From positions 6,758,001-6,822,000 of the forward strand of contig JAGMUV010000001.1 of the NCBI GenBank assembly GCA_020744425.1: a stretch of DNA of 64,000 bases, given 5' to 3'. The translations under genes were made by a program, and so were the position numbers. The stretch is from Dactylonectria macrodidyma. Taxonomy: Eukaryota > Ascomycota > Sordariomycetes > Hypocreales > Nectriaceae. The notes beneath the pieces were generated by a model. It saw only the letters and a list, made by a program, of their open reading frames with translations, had not been told where the DNA came from and searched no databases. Shown here piece after piece: positions 1 through 12,058 of this stretch. Every line of letters begins with the position of its first letter. The first letter of the stretch is position 1.

Positions 1-821
1 CCGAGAATACTACGAACAGTGGAATTCCGAGATCCTGACGTTTGATCCCAAGGTACGTCTTCTCTGCCGTCTTATGTCCTGATTCTAATTCTCCTTAGAC
101 TATTATCGACTACCAACGGGCCGAATCGGGTTCAAAGGCCTTCAATGTGCGCTTAGTCGAGCTGGTGGCGGTGACTCTTCACCAAATCGGAGTTTTGTTA
201 TTTCAACTCGAGTTTCGAATGCATCGAGGAGATATCGACGGCATTACCAACTGGAAAATGCCACCCGTGGAGGGCCTCGTCGATGTGCCACCGCGACCAA
301 CTCTCTTCAGTCACCACGCCTACCTCGACGCAGATATTTACCCCGAGGGCGTAGCTGATATTGTTGGGTACTGGGCTGAAGATCGTGTCCTCGGAGGCGT
401 AGCAGTCTTTGATCGCCGGACTGAAGACTCGAAAACTATACAGTTACCCAACATCTATTTTCACTCCTGTCGCCGCCGCCAAACCCATCGCGTATATCAA
501 CTTCTTGACGATCAGCAAGAGGTACTCTTTAACTTCCTACTCGCCGAAACGGATTCTCCTCCCCCAGAACCCAATCCACTACCTGTCTTAAGTGGTGCGA
601 AAAACCGAGTCCGCGTGGATTCAGAATTTGCTATCACTCACCATGGCATTTATCGAGACATTTGGGAACGCAAGCCAATCACAAAGGAAGAGAGACGAGT
701 TCTAGAAAGGCGGCCAAAGTCAGACATTGACTATCCTGAACTCGTCGATGAGGTATTCCGAATTAACAAACAACTCGGGATTCCCCTGCCAAAACTACGG
801 GAACGCTCACCGTCACTATGA
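1..821 (+). CDS. C-terminal part of an unknown fungal protein (5' truncated by window edge)
   Basis: The left edge cuts into this gene. An exon runs from base 2 to 52 and ends at a GTACGT donor; an intron follows at 53-98 (acceptor TTAG) and the last exon is 99-821, ending in TGA. The join keeps one open frame (ending FDPK, then TIIDYQRAE). The visible product is about 258 residues. It has no membrane segment or catalytic motif I recognise. It contains a hydrophobic helix near the start (VELVAVTLHQIGVLLFQ) and a charged, proline-containing C-terminus. I cannot name the family. The coding statistics and clean splice site make a real gene likely; start and full length are outside the window. 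Confidence 0.7.
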
Positions 822-1610
822 GCCTTTCAAGTGCAGTGGCTGCAGCTGTCGTTAATCAGCCTTTGGGCGGTGCATTGAGTTTTATGCGTTGCATGTTAGG
901 GGTCAGTCTCGATATTGGCCTGTTGAATTATACCATTGGCTGTTGTATATAGTTCTCTGCATCAGGGCAGATATTTAGCACTACCAATGCATGGCGCAAA
1001 TTGAGAGTCTCAATCGGCATTTTAAAATCCTGTGGGGCTTGAGCCTGTCGTGTGGCCCAGTTGAGCTTTATCGTCATCGTAGCAACTCACTCTTAAAAAT
1101 TGAACTGCCAATACAATACTTCAATAGTATCGTGAGGTACGCCTCGCTGATCAGGTTGGGGCTGAATCAGGTGGTTTAGGCGGCCATGCGGTCGGCTCTA
1201 GAGGCTAACCGATCATACCACTCCATGACCCATGTCAGACGTATGTGCGTGAGCCACGTCTGACAAACCTGCTGCGGTCATGAAAGTGCCTTGTGACAGT
1301 ACATTTCCCCACCCGAGCGACTTCTGCACCAAGGCTGACATCTCGCTCTGTTTTACTCCCTTCAGAATGCTTACAAAATCGCAAAACCTGAGCGACTGTG
1401 AACAAAAATCAAGAAACAACAGTTTGATCCATCGAAAATTTGACCATTGTCAGTCGTTCACAGCGGCCCCCATCCGCACAGCTGGCACTTCAGACTGAAG
1501 GCCCAAATTCTGTCCCCGTATAATCTCCTTCAACACCCAAGTAACTCGACGTTCTCTGGTTCAGCTAAACATCTCCGAGTCTCGAGCCATCCCCGCAGTC
1601 AAACATTAAA
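822..1610. other. Intergenic, no supported gene
   Basis: Only short overlapping open frames without conserved motifs. The segment probably includes the 3' flank of the preceding gene and the sequence that replaced the missing 5' half of the ankyrin gene that follows. Confidence 0.5.
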
Positions 1611-4600
1611 ATGGACCTCGCTAGACTATTTGCGAGGAAATTAATTGGTGCTAATAAGTTTCGTTGGGTGTTTTGTCAGTTAGAGCACATGTGCGACCTG
1701 CCAACAGACAAAGATCGCCGGATAGCATTGAAAAAACTTCCGCCAACGCTTTACGAAATATACAAACGAATCGTCATGAGAGCTCAAGCACGGTCAGTGC
1801 AGGCTCGAAAAATTCTGCAAAGAACCCTGAAAATTCTTGCCGCTGCGTCTTTCAACTATGCGCCTTCTAACATGATGTCAAAGATTCGCGAGGACGTCTC
1901 GGTTCCCGACGACTCGGACGTTCTCGATGACGACGCTATTGTGGACGAAGAGGAGATCCTCAAGATATGTGGCTGCCTTGTCCGAAAAACAAACTCTCAA
2001 AAATCTCTGGAATTTGCACATTTTACAGTCCAAGAGTTTTTGCGTGATGTATGTCCTACGCATCCCCAGCTGAGCGCGTATGGCATCTCCAAGGAGAACA
2101 CCAACGAGTTACTATGTTATCTTTGTCTCCGTTACCTGAGTCTGAAGAATCACGAAAGGGAGCCCGCAGCTACCCTGAGTGACTTCAAACGCCTAGTGGC
2201 CAGGAATAAATCACATCCGTTCTACCGTTATGCGACTAGGACATAGTGTGTGTTTGGATCGGGAATCTCCCAGTCCTCGAGTTTCCGAGCTCCTGGATTC
2301 CCTATTCAGTTCTTCAAAGTCTGCCATGTTCTCGTCTTGGGAAATTGAACATACTTTGATGTCTTCTAGCGGTTTCGCCGATCCAATGGACGAGGAGCGG
2401 AACACTAATCTCATAAACGCAGTGCTCAGGCCTGACTTCACTCCTCTCCACATGGCGGCTGCCCTGGGGCTGCACGATGTTTGTCCATCCTTGATCAACA
2501 GAACAGACCTCGACCAGAGAAGCAAATTTGGGATACCTTTGCACTGCGCGATTGCATCATACATGTCATTTTCTAACGAGAAAGATCGTATAGAAGGGTT
2601 CTATTGCCCCGCGTCGCCGCCGTCGCCGATCTCGGGGCGGCAACAGACTATCCGGTTGCTCTTGAGCCAAGGTGCCAGTCTACAACTGAAGGTCGTCTCA
2701 CCATTCTACAACTACAAAACCATTTTCTCCCTTGCTGTCTCGCCATTCTGCATTCACGAACAGGAATCGGACGTTCTCGTCGATCTGATCAAAGCGAAGG
2801 TCCCAATTGCGGAAGTTGATTTTCCTAACATCAGCTGCCTCTTCAACCACGGCATGGAACCTCGCTCCTATAAAGAACTGACTGGAAGCATCAATCCCGC
2901 AGGCATTTTTGAGCGACTTCTCTCCGTATTGGGCACACCTGCTGGAGGAGCTAATCACAGCCGGCTATATGACTTGACTTGTGAACACGCCCGCAAGGTG
3001 TCAACCCTAGTAGATCGAAGACGCGATCTAAATTAAGCCTCGAGCTTCCAGGAGTAGAACTTTCTGAGATACAGAAGTCGTCCGGTTTCTGGCCAAAGTC
3101 ATCCAGTATAATGATGTTTCGACACTTGAACAATTTCTGAATGGCCAACAGACCAGGGTTATTCATTCCACCCATTTTGGCTCCAAAAGCCAGGGTTGGA
3201 CCGCACTGCATCTCGCCATTGCCGAAGAAGCATTAGATGTTCAAACTACTCCTTGAGGCAGGTTGTGATCCAAACGCGACGTCAAGCGAGGTTAAGAGTC
3301 CTCTTGACTTGTGTACCTCAGAAGACATTCTCCAGGTCTTAATAAGTCATGGAGGCTCTACAACTGTCCCGGGAAAGGATGGCGAGACAACCTGGCATAT
3401 AGCCGCTGGAAAACACCTTCCAGGGATACTCATGGCGTTACTGGATCTGGACGTGAAAGCGGATGCCCTGAAAATGCAATCAGATCACCTCATGACACCC
3501 GTTTGCAAAGCGCTTGATGCGACACAGAAAGAGAACTACTTATTCTTTTGCCACACTGCAACTCGAAGGATTTTGGAAGAGCGGCGGGTCACTTTTTCGA
3601 GCCGCAGTCAAGATGGGATCTGCATGTGTTCTCGAGAAAATGCTAGAACTCGATCTTGTCCTCAACGGTATGGATGAGGAAGGAGGCAATCCATTGCAAT
3701 ACCTTGATCCTGGTGCAGAACTTGAATTGGTTGAGGAACTGAAGCACCTCTTCTCTCCACCAAAGAAGAGGACTTGTCCAGAGAACTCCATTTGAGTCGA
3801 CTCTGATACGAGCTTTGGAATCCGAACAAGAGGTGAATCTCGCGGCCCTCACATCCCTCATTTCAGAGGACATGAACCTCAATCAGTAGAGGCGAGTGAA
3901 GCATGGGTGTTCATATGTTCAGACGCTATGACTCAAACTTTGGAATACGATTGGCCATATTGGTTTGTCAAGCTGCACCGTTTGTTTACTGATCGTGGAA
4001 TTGTCAGACAATATGAGAACGAGACGAAATTGTGTGCGATGATCCCATTATGCTCTTCCATTACCCGTTTTACTATGAAGTGGCTTTGCCGAGAGGAGGT
4101 TGTTCAGGTCATCTACTCTTCCAGCTCTGAAGATCGTTGCACACTTGACGAATGGGCCGCGTTATCGGATACTTTGCTACTCATCGCCAAAGAGAGCACC
4201 CTCATGAGTCACTTCATCAACAATCGCGACATTGTGGGGCTTTTCTTTGAAGCTATAATCCACCGTGACGATGAGATTATTAAATTGCTACTCGACACGG
4301 GCGTCAGTGTTCATGCTTCCTTCGAGGACATTTCTCTTATCGAGTTTGCCTGCGCGCCTCGGGCTCATCTGAGCGAAGCAAACTTCGACCGAATTCTATC
4401 TCAAGCCATACCCGATAAGTTGACCGACGCCAACAAAAAATTTGATGGAAAGGGGCTCCTCCATATCATGGCGCACAACAGCTGGTATGAAGGGGCCGAA
4501 AGGAAACTCGAGCGACTTCTCCAGACTGGGATGGACTGCAGTTTACCTGTCTCACTCTCTAACAAGACCTGTCCCTTAGTATACCATATCTCTCACTCCC

Positions 4601-6958
4601 GGATTGAAAGTGTTCAGCTTCTTCTTCGGTTTGGTGCCGACCCTTGCATGGGAGACTATCGCAATCTAGACGCACCTCTGACCGCTGTTTGGAGAGGCGA
4701 AGTGGAATATCTCGACTTGCTTGCTGAGTTTGGTAGACGCGGTAAAGCTCTACAATGTAATCAGTCATGCTCCTTCAGAAAGGGTGACCTCAGCTTCGGA
4801 GGCAGCAATGCCCTCCATCTTGCTGCACTTCTCGATTTCACTGAATGTCTAAAGTTCTATGTCAACAACCGCATCATATGCGACCTCGACGTCATCGACA
4901 ATGATGGCCAAACACAGCTCCATTATGCGGCTCGCGCTGGGTGGCCGTTGACAATCGAATATCTCGTCAAACAAGGCGCAAACATCAACGCAACCTCGAA
5001 GTCTGGAAAGAGTCCCTTGCACGAGGCCGTTATCGCGGGACACCTAGAGGCTGTGAAAATGCTGTTGGAACTTGGCTCAAGTCACACAGTGTGTTTCGCT
5101 GGATGTTCTCCAGTAATCTACGCTTATTCAAAGGGGAACGGTGAAATCACTGAGCTTTTGATGGAATCAGATTCAACTGTCGAAAGGTTTGCAACTGCTG
5201 ATTATAGATGGGCTTCTGTCATGGCAGATGCCTTGAACAAAGCCATGGCGAGAAAGGATCTTACTGGGTGTCAAAAGCTATTGGACTCGGGATGTCATCT
5301 GAATATCGCCATCAAAACACCGGATGGGTTTGCGACTCACTTGATGACAGCCATTTACGAAATGATGGGACATGACATGATCGAATGGCTTCTTCGAAAT
5401 GGGGCAAGTGTCTCGCCAATGATTCCGAAGACTACAAAGATGCCATTCAGTACCGCTCTAGAGGCGGCTATCAGTCAGCAGAGACTAAATGATCTTTTGG
5501 ATCAAATGGTTGCCGCATATTTTGATGAAGGGGGCAGTTTCCTCGATCATCAGCTGAGTCCTCCGCACATGGCTGTGGTAGAGCAAAACCTTGAAGGGCT
5601 CCGCATACTGCTCAATGCCCTACAGGGCATATGCCGTTCTCAGGAGAACCCTGTGTGAGTGTTAGCCATGCCCAAGGATTTGAAAAGAGCTAACGAGAGC
5701 CAGATCTCATTGTCGACAATCATCGTCACACAGTGGAGAAGAACCGAGTATTTTTCAGGGTTTGGTCAATCAGAGGAATGTCAACGAAATCGCACGACAC
5801 TTCATGAGGCTATTCTACAGAATGATGCAGCTGCCGCTCTACTACTCATCGACAGCGGTGCTAATGTCAATTCCACTGACAAGCATGGACAAACGCCTTT
5901 ACATTATATCCGTAATAATCGATCTACCGAGATTGCAAAGCTTCTTCTCCACCATGGCGCTAGTTGCATCATCCGAGACTGTTAGGGCCGAACTCCCGTA
6001 TTTCTGGCTTGCTATGACGGGACGTGGGACCTCTTGGAGCTCCTGATTCAAGGACGTGATTCAAACTTGGACGTTGACGCGTTTGGCTGGAGTCCTTTGG
6101 TCCATCTCATCCAGTCCAAAGACCTGCCTCTAGATTGTCGCCCGCTACACCTTCTCATAGATGCTGGCTGAGATCTACACCAGGGTAATTCGGCTGGCCT
6201 GACTCCAGCTCATCATTTACTTGCAAGCCGAAACACTTGCTTCTTGGAATGGGTGATCACAGAAAATGCGAGTTTGTTGCAGGCTCGAGAAATACAGTGG
6301 CCAGAGTCGATAATTTGGAACACCAATGAGTCGCCGATCGTAATCATGGAGAGAGTCACCGAAAGTTTCATTTTTCTTCGCAGTTATCTCCAATGATGAG
6401 CTGTACCACATTTCTGACCAAGCAATCCCCGGAAAACACAATCTGCTTTGTCGGGCTGCATGCCTCAACTCGGCAGCGTCTGTTCAGAACTTTATCACCG
6501 TCAAGGTAAACATCGAGCACCAATGCCAGAAGCATGGAACACCTTTGCAAGCTGCAGCTTCCTATGGGAATCTGAGTGCTTTCAAAATTCTGGTTCGTAA
6601 CGGAGCCCGGGTGCCATATCCACTACTCCACAGTGAAATCAAAGATGCCCACGGCTTTCGATCAGTACTAAACTGGCTGGTTGGTCCGAGATTCGTTGAA
6701 CAGTCCAAAATCACATTTGACCCTGCCGATGTAGTCGACAAGAAGCCGGCAGCTTGGTCAGGCGCGGTGACCATGAGAGTGCAGCCAAAATGGGAATGGC
6801 GCAGAACTCGGGATGAGACGATGCAGGAGTACGAGATCAGAAAACAGGAGATTGTATCGGGACTTCAGGGCAAGGTGTTTCCGAGTGGCATAATGGTAGG
6901 ATCAATTGGGGGAACTAAACGTATATCCCTGATGCGAAGACATAGCATTTCCTTTTGA
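1611..6958 (+). pseudogene. Decayed NACHT-ankyrin (NLR-like) gene, 5' truncated
   Basis: Homology-like signal begins abruptly inside the segment that normally follows a NACHT ATPase: KFRWVFCQLE, then the winged-helix-like block ALKKLPPTLYEIYKRI and LEFAHFTVQEFLRD (about 1660-2050). No P-loop is found upstream. The reading then shifts frame near 2240, is broken repeatedly between 3037 and 3240, and shifts again near 3540-3560. An uninterrupted stretch of 583 codons (3907-5658) carries many ankyrin repeats (for example GQTQLHYAARAGWPLTIEYL). The stop at 5656-5658 could be removed by an in-frame intron at about 5653-5703 (GTGTGAGT donor, GCTAAC branch, CAG acceptor). Another frameshift follows near 5985, an in-frame TGA near 6168, and the last open piece (6545-6958) ends in a charged tail. 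Known fungal NLRs sense non-self; this copy cannot make a full receptor. Confidence 0.8.
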
Positions 6959-7473
6959 GAAACGCAATCATGTTGAATTCTTCGGTCAAGGAGAAGAAAT
7001 TTATATCTCAAGAAGTGAAGGAAATATAGTCACAGCACATCTAAAAGTATGTACTCTGGAATAGTTTACTCGCGGAATATCCTTGGGGATAAACATGTGA
7101 ACATGCCACAATGCATTGTGTTTCTGGAGTTCAGCCCATGCCGCTCTATCCGCAAGCTAAGCTAAGTTGGTGTTGAGCTTGGTGGCCAGAAAGGCCATCA
7201 TACGGCTGAGATTCCCGACTAGCTAGGGGTTACCCAGCATAATTGAACCCTCAAACTAAAATGGACCAATAAAACTGGGAGTGGCACATAGGTGTCGTGG
7301 TAGTGCGGATTTATTGTTTTTGTGGCGTTCTCCATCGTCTCGTTTACCATGCTTCAACGGATAACGGTGCCGTGTCAGGGTGGGTTTGGCTAGAGCGGAC
7401 TTTTCGTCTTATATTAGACAATCCTAGTACCCATTGCCACCACAAGAGTCCTCTTCACAGACATCAAACTACC
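6959..7473. other. Intergenic region upstream of the membrane-protein gene
   Basis: No gene seen. The last 150 bases before 7474 are the likely promoter and leader of the next gene. Confidence 0.45.
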
Positions 7474-8295
7474 ATGTCATCTCCCGACCCACCAGCTCTA
7501 ACTGACACATTCACCGCGCCTTCAACATGCTATGCGTCCATATACGGCGCTCAAATCACTACATTGACTAGTGTAAACGGGATCTACTTTGTCCTCGGAG
7601 ACCCCAGTCAGGTTGAACAGTGCCTCCCGTCCGCGGTTGGGACTTCAACAGTCCCATATTTTTCCCCTGGCCTCTACTGTCCCCATGACTGGACAACAGC
7701 TTGCAGTAGAACATCAGATGGGCAGGCGATTGCGACCTGCTGCCCGCCTAGCGGCTATGTCTGTCAGTTGGACACTGCCAAGGCAAGTCAGGGTTACTGG
7801 CTCACCTTGTATCCGTGTATCTCGTACTATGGGGCCGCAGCCGCAACGGCAACCAGTGTACCAGTTATAATCACGAGCCCGGCATCATATACCGTTGACT
7901 ATTCCATGTCTCCAGGTGATGCCATTAACGCTCCTGGGATCGAATTAAGGACAGATATGACGGCCAGTATTACATCTGTTACCGCCAGCTCTGATGTCGC
8001 CACCACCTCTGTTACCAGCAAGCATCAGGGTCCAACACAGGCATTGAACATCGGGCTAGGCGTACCATTGGCTATACTCGGCGCTGCTGTACTTGGAGCA
8101 GCCGTCTGGTTCTTTCGAAGAAAGAAGAGAGACAAAAGTCTAGACGTGGTTAATACTAGGACTACAGGAGAGGCCGGAGTGGCAGAGATGGATGGCAAGG
8201 CTCTTAAACCAACAGTGGAAGTTGACGGGATGACACCGATGACGAGGGTCTTCGAGTTGGACAATTCACACGCTAGAACAGAGCTACCAACGTAA
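7474..8295 (+). CDS. Single-pass membrane protein with Cys-containing ectodomain (fungal hypothetical)
   Basis: One exon of 273 codons. I chose the ATG at 7474 (context CTACCATGT) rather than the longer open frame from 7297 because the upstream extension looks like leader sequence. The N-terminal two thirds are rich in Ser/Thr and contain paired cysteines (CPHDWTTAC, ATCCPPSGYVC). A Ser/Thr-rich stalk follows, then a transmembrane helix at about residues 190-213 (GVPLAILGAAVLGAAVWFF) and a basic stop-transfer (RRKKRDK) before a roughly 60-residue cytosolic tail. No clear cleavable signal peptide is visible. The layout resembles Mid2/Wsc-like wall sensors in general architecture, but I do not recognise a named family, so a sensor role is only a suggestion. 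It lies between the ankyrin pseudogene and a decayed copy of that gene's end. Confidence 0.75.
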   Translation: MSSPDPPALTDTFTAPSTCYASIYGAQITTLTSVNGIYFVLGDPSQVEQCLPSAVGTSTVPYFSPGLYCPHDWTTACSRTSDGQAIATCCPPSGYVCQLDTAKASQGYWLTLYPCISYYGAAAATATSVPVIITSPASYTVDYSMSPGDAINAPGIELRTDMTASITSVTASSDVATTSVTSKHQGPTQALNIGLGVPLAILGAAVLGAAVWFFRRKKRDKSLDVVNTRTTGEAGVAEMDGKALKPTVEVDGMTPMTRVFELDNSHARTELPT

Positions 8296-8455
8296 TGGGC
8301 TTTGAGCGAACACGGCGAGCGTATAGTCGTAGATTTATTACTTAGTGGGCATTTATAGAAGTTGTTCTTTTTACGTGACCGAATTCACTGAGCGCATCGA
8401 AGAAGAGTTTTTGTATAACTAGGGTGTCACATCTATCAACTATTGAGATTGAAGA

Positions 8456-8592
8456 CTAGTCTCAAAGGCTCGGATCTCTAGCAAACCGGTCTCAAAGACC
8501 CGGCTTTCTAGCAAGCCGGTCTCGAAGACCCGGCTTCCTAACAAGCCGGTCTCGAAGACCCGGATCCCTTGGGATCCGGTCTACCGAGAACC
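8456..8592. repeat. 30-bp minisatellite, about 4.5 units, each able to form a hairpin
   Basis: Units start at 8456, 8486, 8516 and 8546, with a partial fifth at 8576. Each begins CCGGTCTC(A/G)AAGACCCGG (first unit degenerate) followed by a 12-base spacer such as CTTTCTAGCAAG. The first half folds on itself: CCGG pairs with CCGG and TCT with AGA around a CGA/CAA loop, with one bulged C. It lies downstream of the membrane-protein gene in otherwise gene-free DNA. Confidence 0.85.
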
Positions 8593-8737
8593 TTATCATA
8601 GCTATGAGGGCAACCTACAAATAGGTCTGCCGCGAGCCCTCAGTTAGATAGAAATCAAGAGCTTCTATTTACATCACAATGCACCCTTCCTTTCTGATGC
8701 AACATAGGGCGATGTCGACTCTCCGTCAGTAATGAAA

Positions 8738-8935
8738 TACCATGAGAGTGCAGGCAAAATGGGAAAGGTACAAAGCTCGTGATGAGACAATGGAGGAATG
8801 AGACAAGAGAATGGGGAATTGTATCGAATCTCTAGGGTAAGATGATTTCGAACGGCATGATAGCAGGATCGATCCACAGAGCAATATGGGTATATCTGAG
8901 GCAATGAGACAGGATATAGTTTGGAAAAATGTAGT
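8738..8935 (+). pseudogene. Degenerate second copy of the 3' end of the ankyrin gene
   Basis: From ACCATGAGAGTGCAG onward this stretch aligns base by base with about 6769-6960 of the ankyrin pseudogene. Shared blocks include MRVQ-KWE at the protein level, GATGAGAC(A/G)ATG, GAATTGTATCG versus GATTGTATCGG, and the GGCAT(A/G)AT motif near the end. Small indels and stops make it non-coding. Weaker similarity may extend to about 9000. Its presence 2 kb downstream, on the other side of an intact gene, implies an old local duplication. Confidence 0.75.
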
Positions 8936-9136
8936 TTCATTGGATTTTGCTACAGATGTTCAAAGTGTCATGATTCTTCCAGAACACCTAAAACTATCGG
9001 AATTAACATGAAGAGTACTCAGCTGGAACTACTGCGACAGACTAGCTAACGATATTTCATGATACTGAAAGGAATCAACTCGCCTTCCACTCGCGCGTCT
9101 TGAAGTGCGACAAACTTTTCAGACCAGGAAGCTCGA

Positions 9137-10726
9137 TTAGTGCATGTAACGAAATTCTGGGTGCAAGTTGCCCAATGTTGCAACCTCCTCTGGCGTCCCT
9201 TGGAGTCGATAGTCGCGACCACCACTAGCTCGTTTCTTATTCTCCCATTTCTGATAGGTCACGAGTCCGAGAGACGCGATGATGACTGACGCTGCTGTCG
9301 CCGTGTTAAGGCTATTGCCGATCCGATAGCCCGTGGATGCGTCAGTGTTGATATAACTCCAGGTAGCGGTGATGGACCCTTGATAAGCTGATCAGTACAT
9401 GTCAAAGAATAATGGGATTATTATAAGTTAGGGATGAAACTCACCAATATTGGCAATCGCAGAAACGGCTCCATTCGCAACGTTTCGCACTGTATCCGGT
9501 GCCGCGTTGGCCAGAGTCCAACTGAGGATCAAGGTTCCGAAGCTATATCCGCCAGCCGTGTTGAGAAAGATGGCTGCATATCGGGCTTTGGCGTTGGTTG
9601 ATGCCAACCAGATAGAGTAGCCAATGACGTTGAGAGAAGCACAGCCAGCGATAGCGATGCCATGTCGACGAGTCTTCATTGTGATATAGGCAACACACAT
9701 GCCAAAGACCATGCCTATTAATGGTGGCGGCACTGACAGCAGCTGAATCTCAACAGTTGAGCGGCCTGGGTAGTTGAGACGAAGAATCGTGACTGTAAAG
9801 ATAGACAGGCCTTGCACGGTAATCTGGTCACAGATGTAGATCCATGCACCCACGAGCACGTTGACGTTGAGCACGCCGCGCTTGACGAGACTCCATGTGA
9901 TCTGTTCTTTGTGGTTGACAATGGCTGGTTGATCGTGGAAGAGACGGGCCATGGCGAGTGCGCGCTCTTCTTCGTTGAAGATGCGTGTTTGTGATGGGTC
10001 GGTGGGGAATAAGTACAGTGACATGATGCCAACGCCGATACTGATGATTCTACATCGTCTCAAGTCAGTGTTCTGTAACTTCAAAAAAAATGACTCGCGA
10101 GCTCCATACCCTTCGACTAGAAAAATGTTTCGCCACGAGTTGACGCTCCCGATGCTTCCAACAGACAGTAGACCAGAGGCCAACAGACCGCCGAAACTTC
10201 CAGCCAGACCCGCAGCGCCCAGCATGAAGAAGGAAACGCGAGTTGTGACCTCAGTACGGCGGTAGTACCGAGAGACGACGTAGCTGAGCCCAGGAAACTG
10301 GAACGACTCTGTAAGACCGAGCAGCAGACGAATGGTATAAAAGCCAGCCTGGTTCTGGATAAAAGCCGTAGCTAGCGTAACGATGCCGAACGCGCAGCAG
10401 CTCAGCGGGATAACAATGAAGCCAAACTTCTTGACGCTCAGCGCCGCCGGAATATCCGCGAAGAAGTAGATGGCATAGTACAGACAAGCGCCAATATTGA
10501 AGCCGTAAGTGCCGAGCCCCAAGTCAGCCTCCATGCCGGCGACGCGCGCGTTGCCCAGGTTGGTGCGATCCAGGAATGTGAAGAAATACATGAGGAAGAC
10601 CATGGGTAAGACACGCAGGTCCTGCTTGCGTACCAGCTTGGCCTCAGCCACGGGGTCGATGGGTCGATCGTGGACGGCTTCGGCATCGACGGCCTGCTTT
10701 TCGATGGGTAATGAAGATCCAGACAT
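9137..10726 (-). CDS. MFS transporter, Dal5/anion:cation symporter family
   Basis: Three exons on the minus strand: 10726-10110, 10049-9445 and 9387-9137, separated by 60- and 57-nt introns. Together they give 490 residues. The N-terminus is cytosolic and leads into a first helix (VFLMYFFTFLDRTNLGNARV); the FLDRTNLGNAR motif is typical of the Dal5/Tna1 branch, which moves allantoate, ureidosuccinate, nicotinate and similar organic anions at the plasma membrane. Further hallmarks are LLLGLTESFQFPGLSYVVS, the loop segment SWRNIFLVEG and the C-terminal half GGYSFGTLILSW with NAAPDTVRNVANGAV. The last exon ends in the soluble tail NLHPEFRYMH. The family is known; the substrate is not. Xanthine dehydrogenase 2.5 kb away makes a purine-derived substrate such as allantoate attractive. 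Confidence 0.92.
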
Positions 10727-12058
10727 GTTGGATACGGGTTGGTCGTGTCAACTGCAACACTGAGTTTCTGCAAAGAGTCCCTCTTTTTTGGATGAACCTT
10801 CCCGCTATTTATGATGACTCAATCCTCTCGCCGTGGATGTGACGCTGTGATAAGTGAGGACGCCCTTAGCCGACAGACATGGGGAGCTGACGATGCCAAG
10901 CCTCCAATTTACGTTCCCCGCAGTAATTTCGTTTTCTCGACTTGGATTATCTCCTTCTATCGATGACTGCGTCTGTTCTAGACGAGATGCATCAGAGGGA
11001 CCATGGATGCACCTCTGAGTGGCAAATTCATGTTGAGTAGGACGCTACATGAGCGCTGCAGATGCGGTTGCTCGTCAAACTCGAATACAGTTCAACGCCA
11101 TCTTTTAAGCTCAACAGCCCCATCGCACATCTACCCAATGAAACTCCGGGGGATCCTCTATTGCAGTGTTGTGGGGATAGCTAATCTCACTGTTCGTCTT
11201 TTTGCCCTGGTAGCGTTCCCACATGAGTCGACGGCCCCAGGAACCAAAGACGGGTCTCATCAGCCCAACGAGATTTACGCCCTGCAAAAGTCAAACTCAA
11301 GTGTTGAAACAAGTTTTACGATCTAGAGAACTCTTATCCATACTCAAAAATGGATGGAGATCCCCTCGTGAAGCCTCCTGCTTGATACAGCGATTCGATT
11401 TGCTGCTCGGCAATGGTTGGCTGGTGATACTGTCGCTGGTGCATGAAGAAGATAAGAGTGGATGAGGGCGAGATAAGGGCGGCAAAGGACCAAAGAATAT
11501 CGGAAGAGGGCGTTGATGAGCGGCAAAGGGAGACTACGAGTCAGGGTGGTTTGGAAATACGACACAAGGATCATCAAAGAGGGCTAGGCATGGTAGGGAT
11601 GGATGCTCTAGGACCAGTTATGAGGTCGTGTGTTGGATCGATCTTCTTCCCCGCACAGTCTCTGACAGCCCTCGATTGGCTGGTTGATCACGACAGATGC
11701 GACAGAGCAAACCGATGCTGTATCGAGTTAGATGACGAAGTGGTATCCCGGTTTATTCGGATGACAACTAATGAGATATCGGGAAGACGCTTCTCCTCCC
11801 ACCTGGTCTCGAATCCAGCGGTCTGTCGAAGGATCGGTAACCATGTTGATAATACTAGCTACAAGCGGGGTGAGGCATCCACTCTCGCTCCTATCCTGTC
11901 ATCACTGATATCGCTCGTTTTGACATCTCTTGGTATCTTTGGGACCAATAATCGTGTTCTCGTTAGAATTCACTCCTGGTATGCAATGCTCCGCTCGAGG
12001 AAAAACTCCACCTCTGCCCGTTCCTAGATAATTAAACCCGTTGTCTTGGATGCCAAAC
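10727..12058. other. Intergenic, no supported gene
   Basis: 1.3 kb between the transporter start and the 3' end of the Ras-like gene. Open frames at 11003-11326 and 11443-12027 have no recognisable motif and mixed composition. The first 200-300 bases upstream of 10726 are the likely transporter promoter. Confidence 0.45.

Noticed and set aside
8456..8592. CRISPR-like array
   Set aside because: Units are contiguous 30-bp tandem repeats without unique spacers, in a eukaryotic genome; a minisatellite fits.
11003..11326. 107-codon plus-strand open frame upstream of the first transporter
   Set aside because: No recognisable motif and located in the probable promoter; no support.
11443..12027. 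194-codon plus-strand open frame between transporter and Ras-like gene
   Set aside because: No domain, mixed composition, no good start context, overlapping the likely 3' flank of the Ras-like gene; probably chance.
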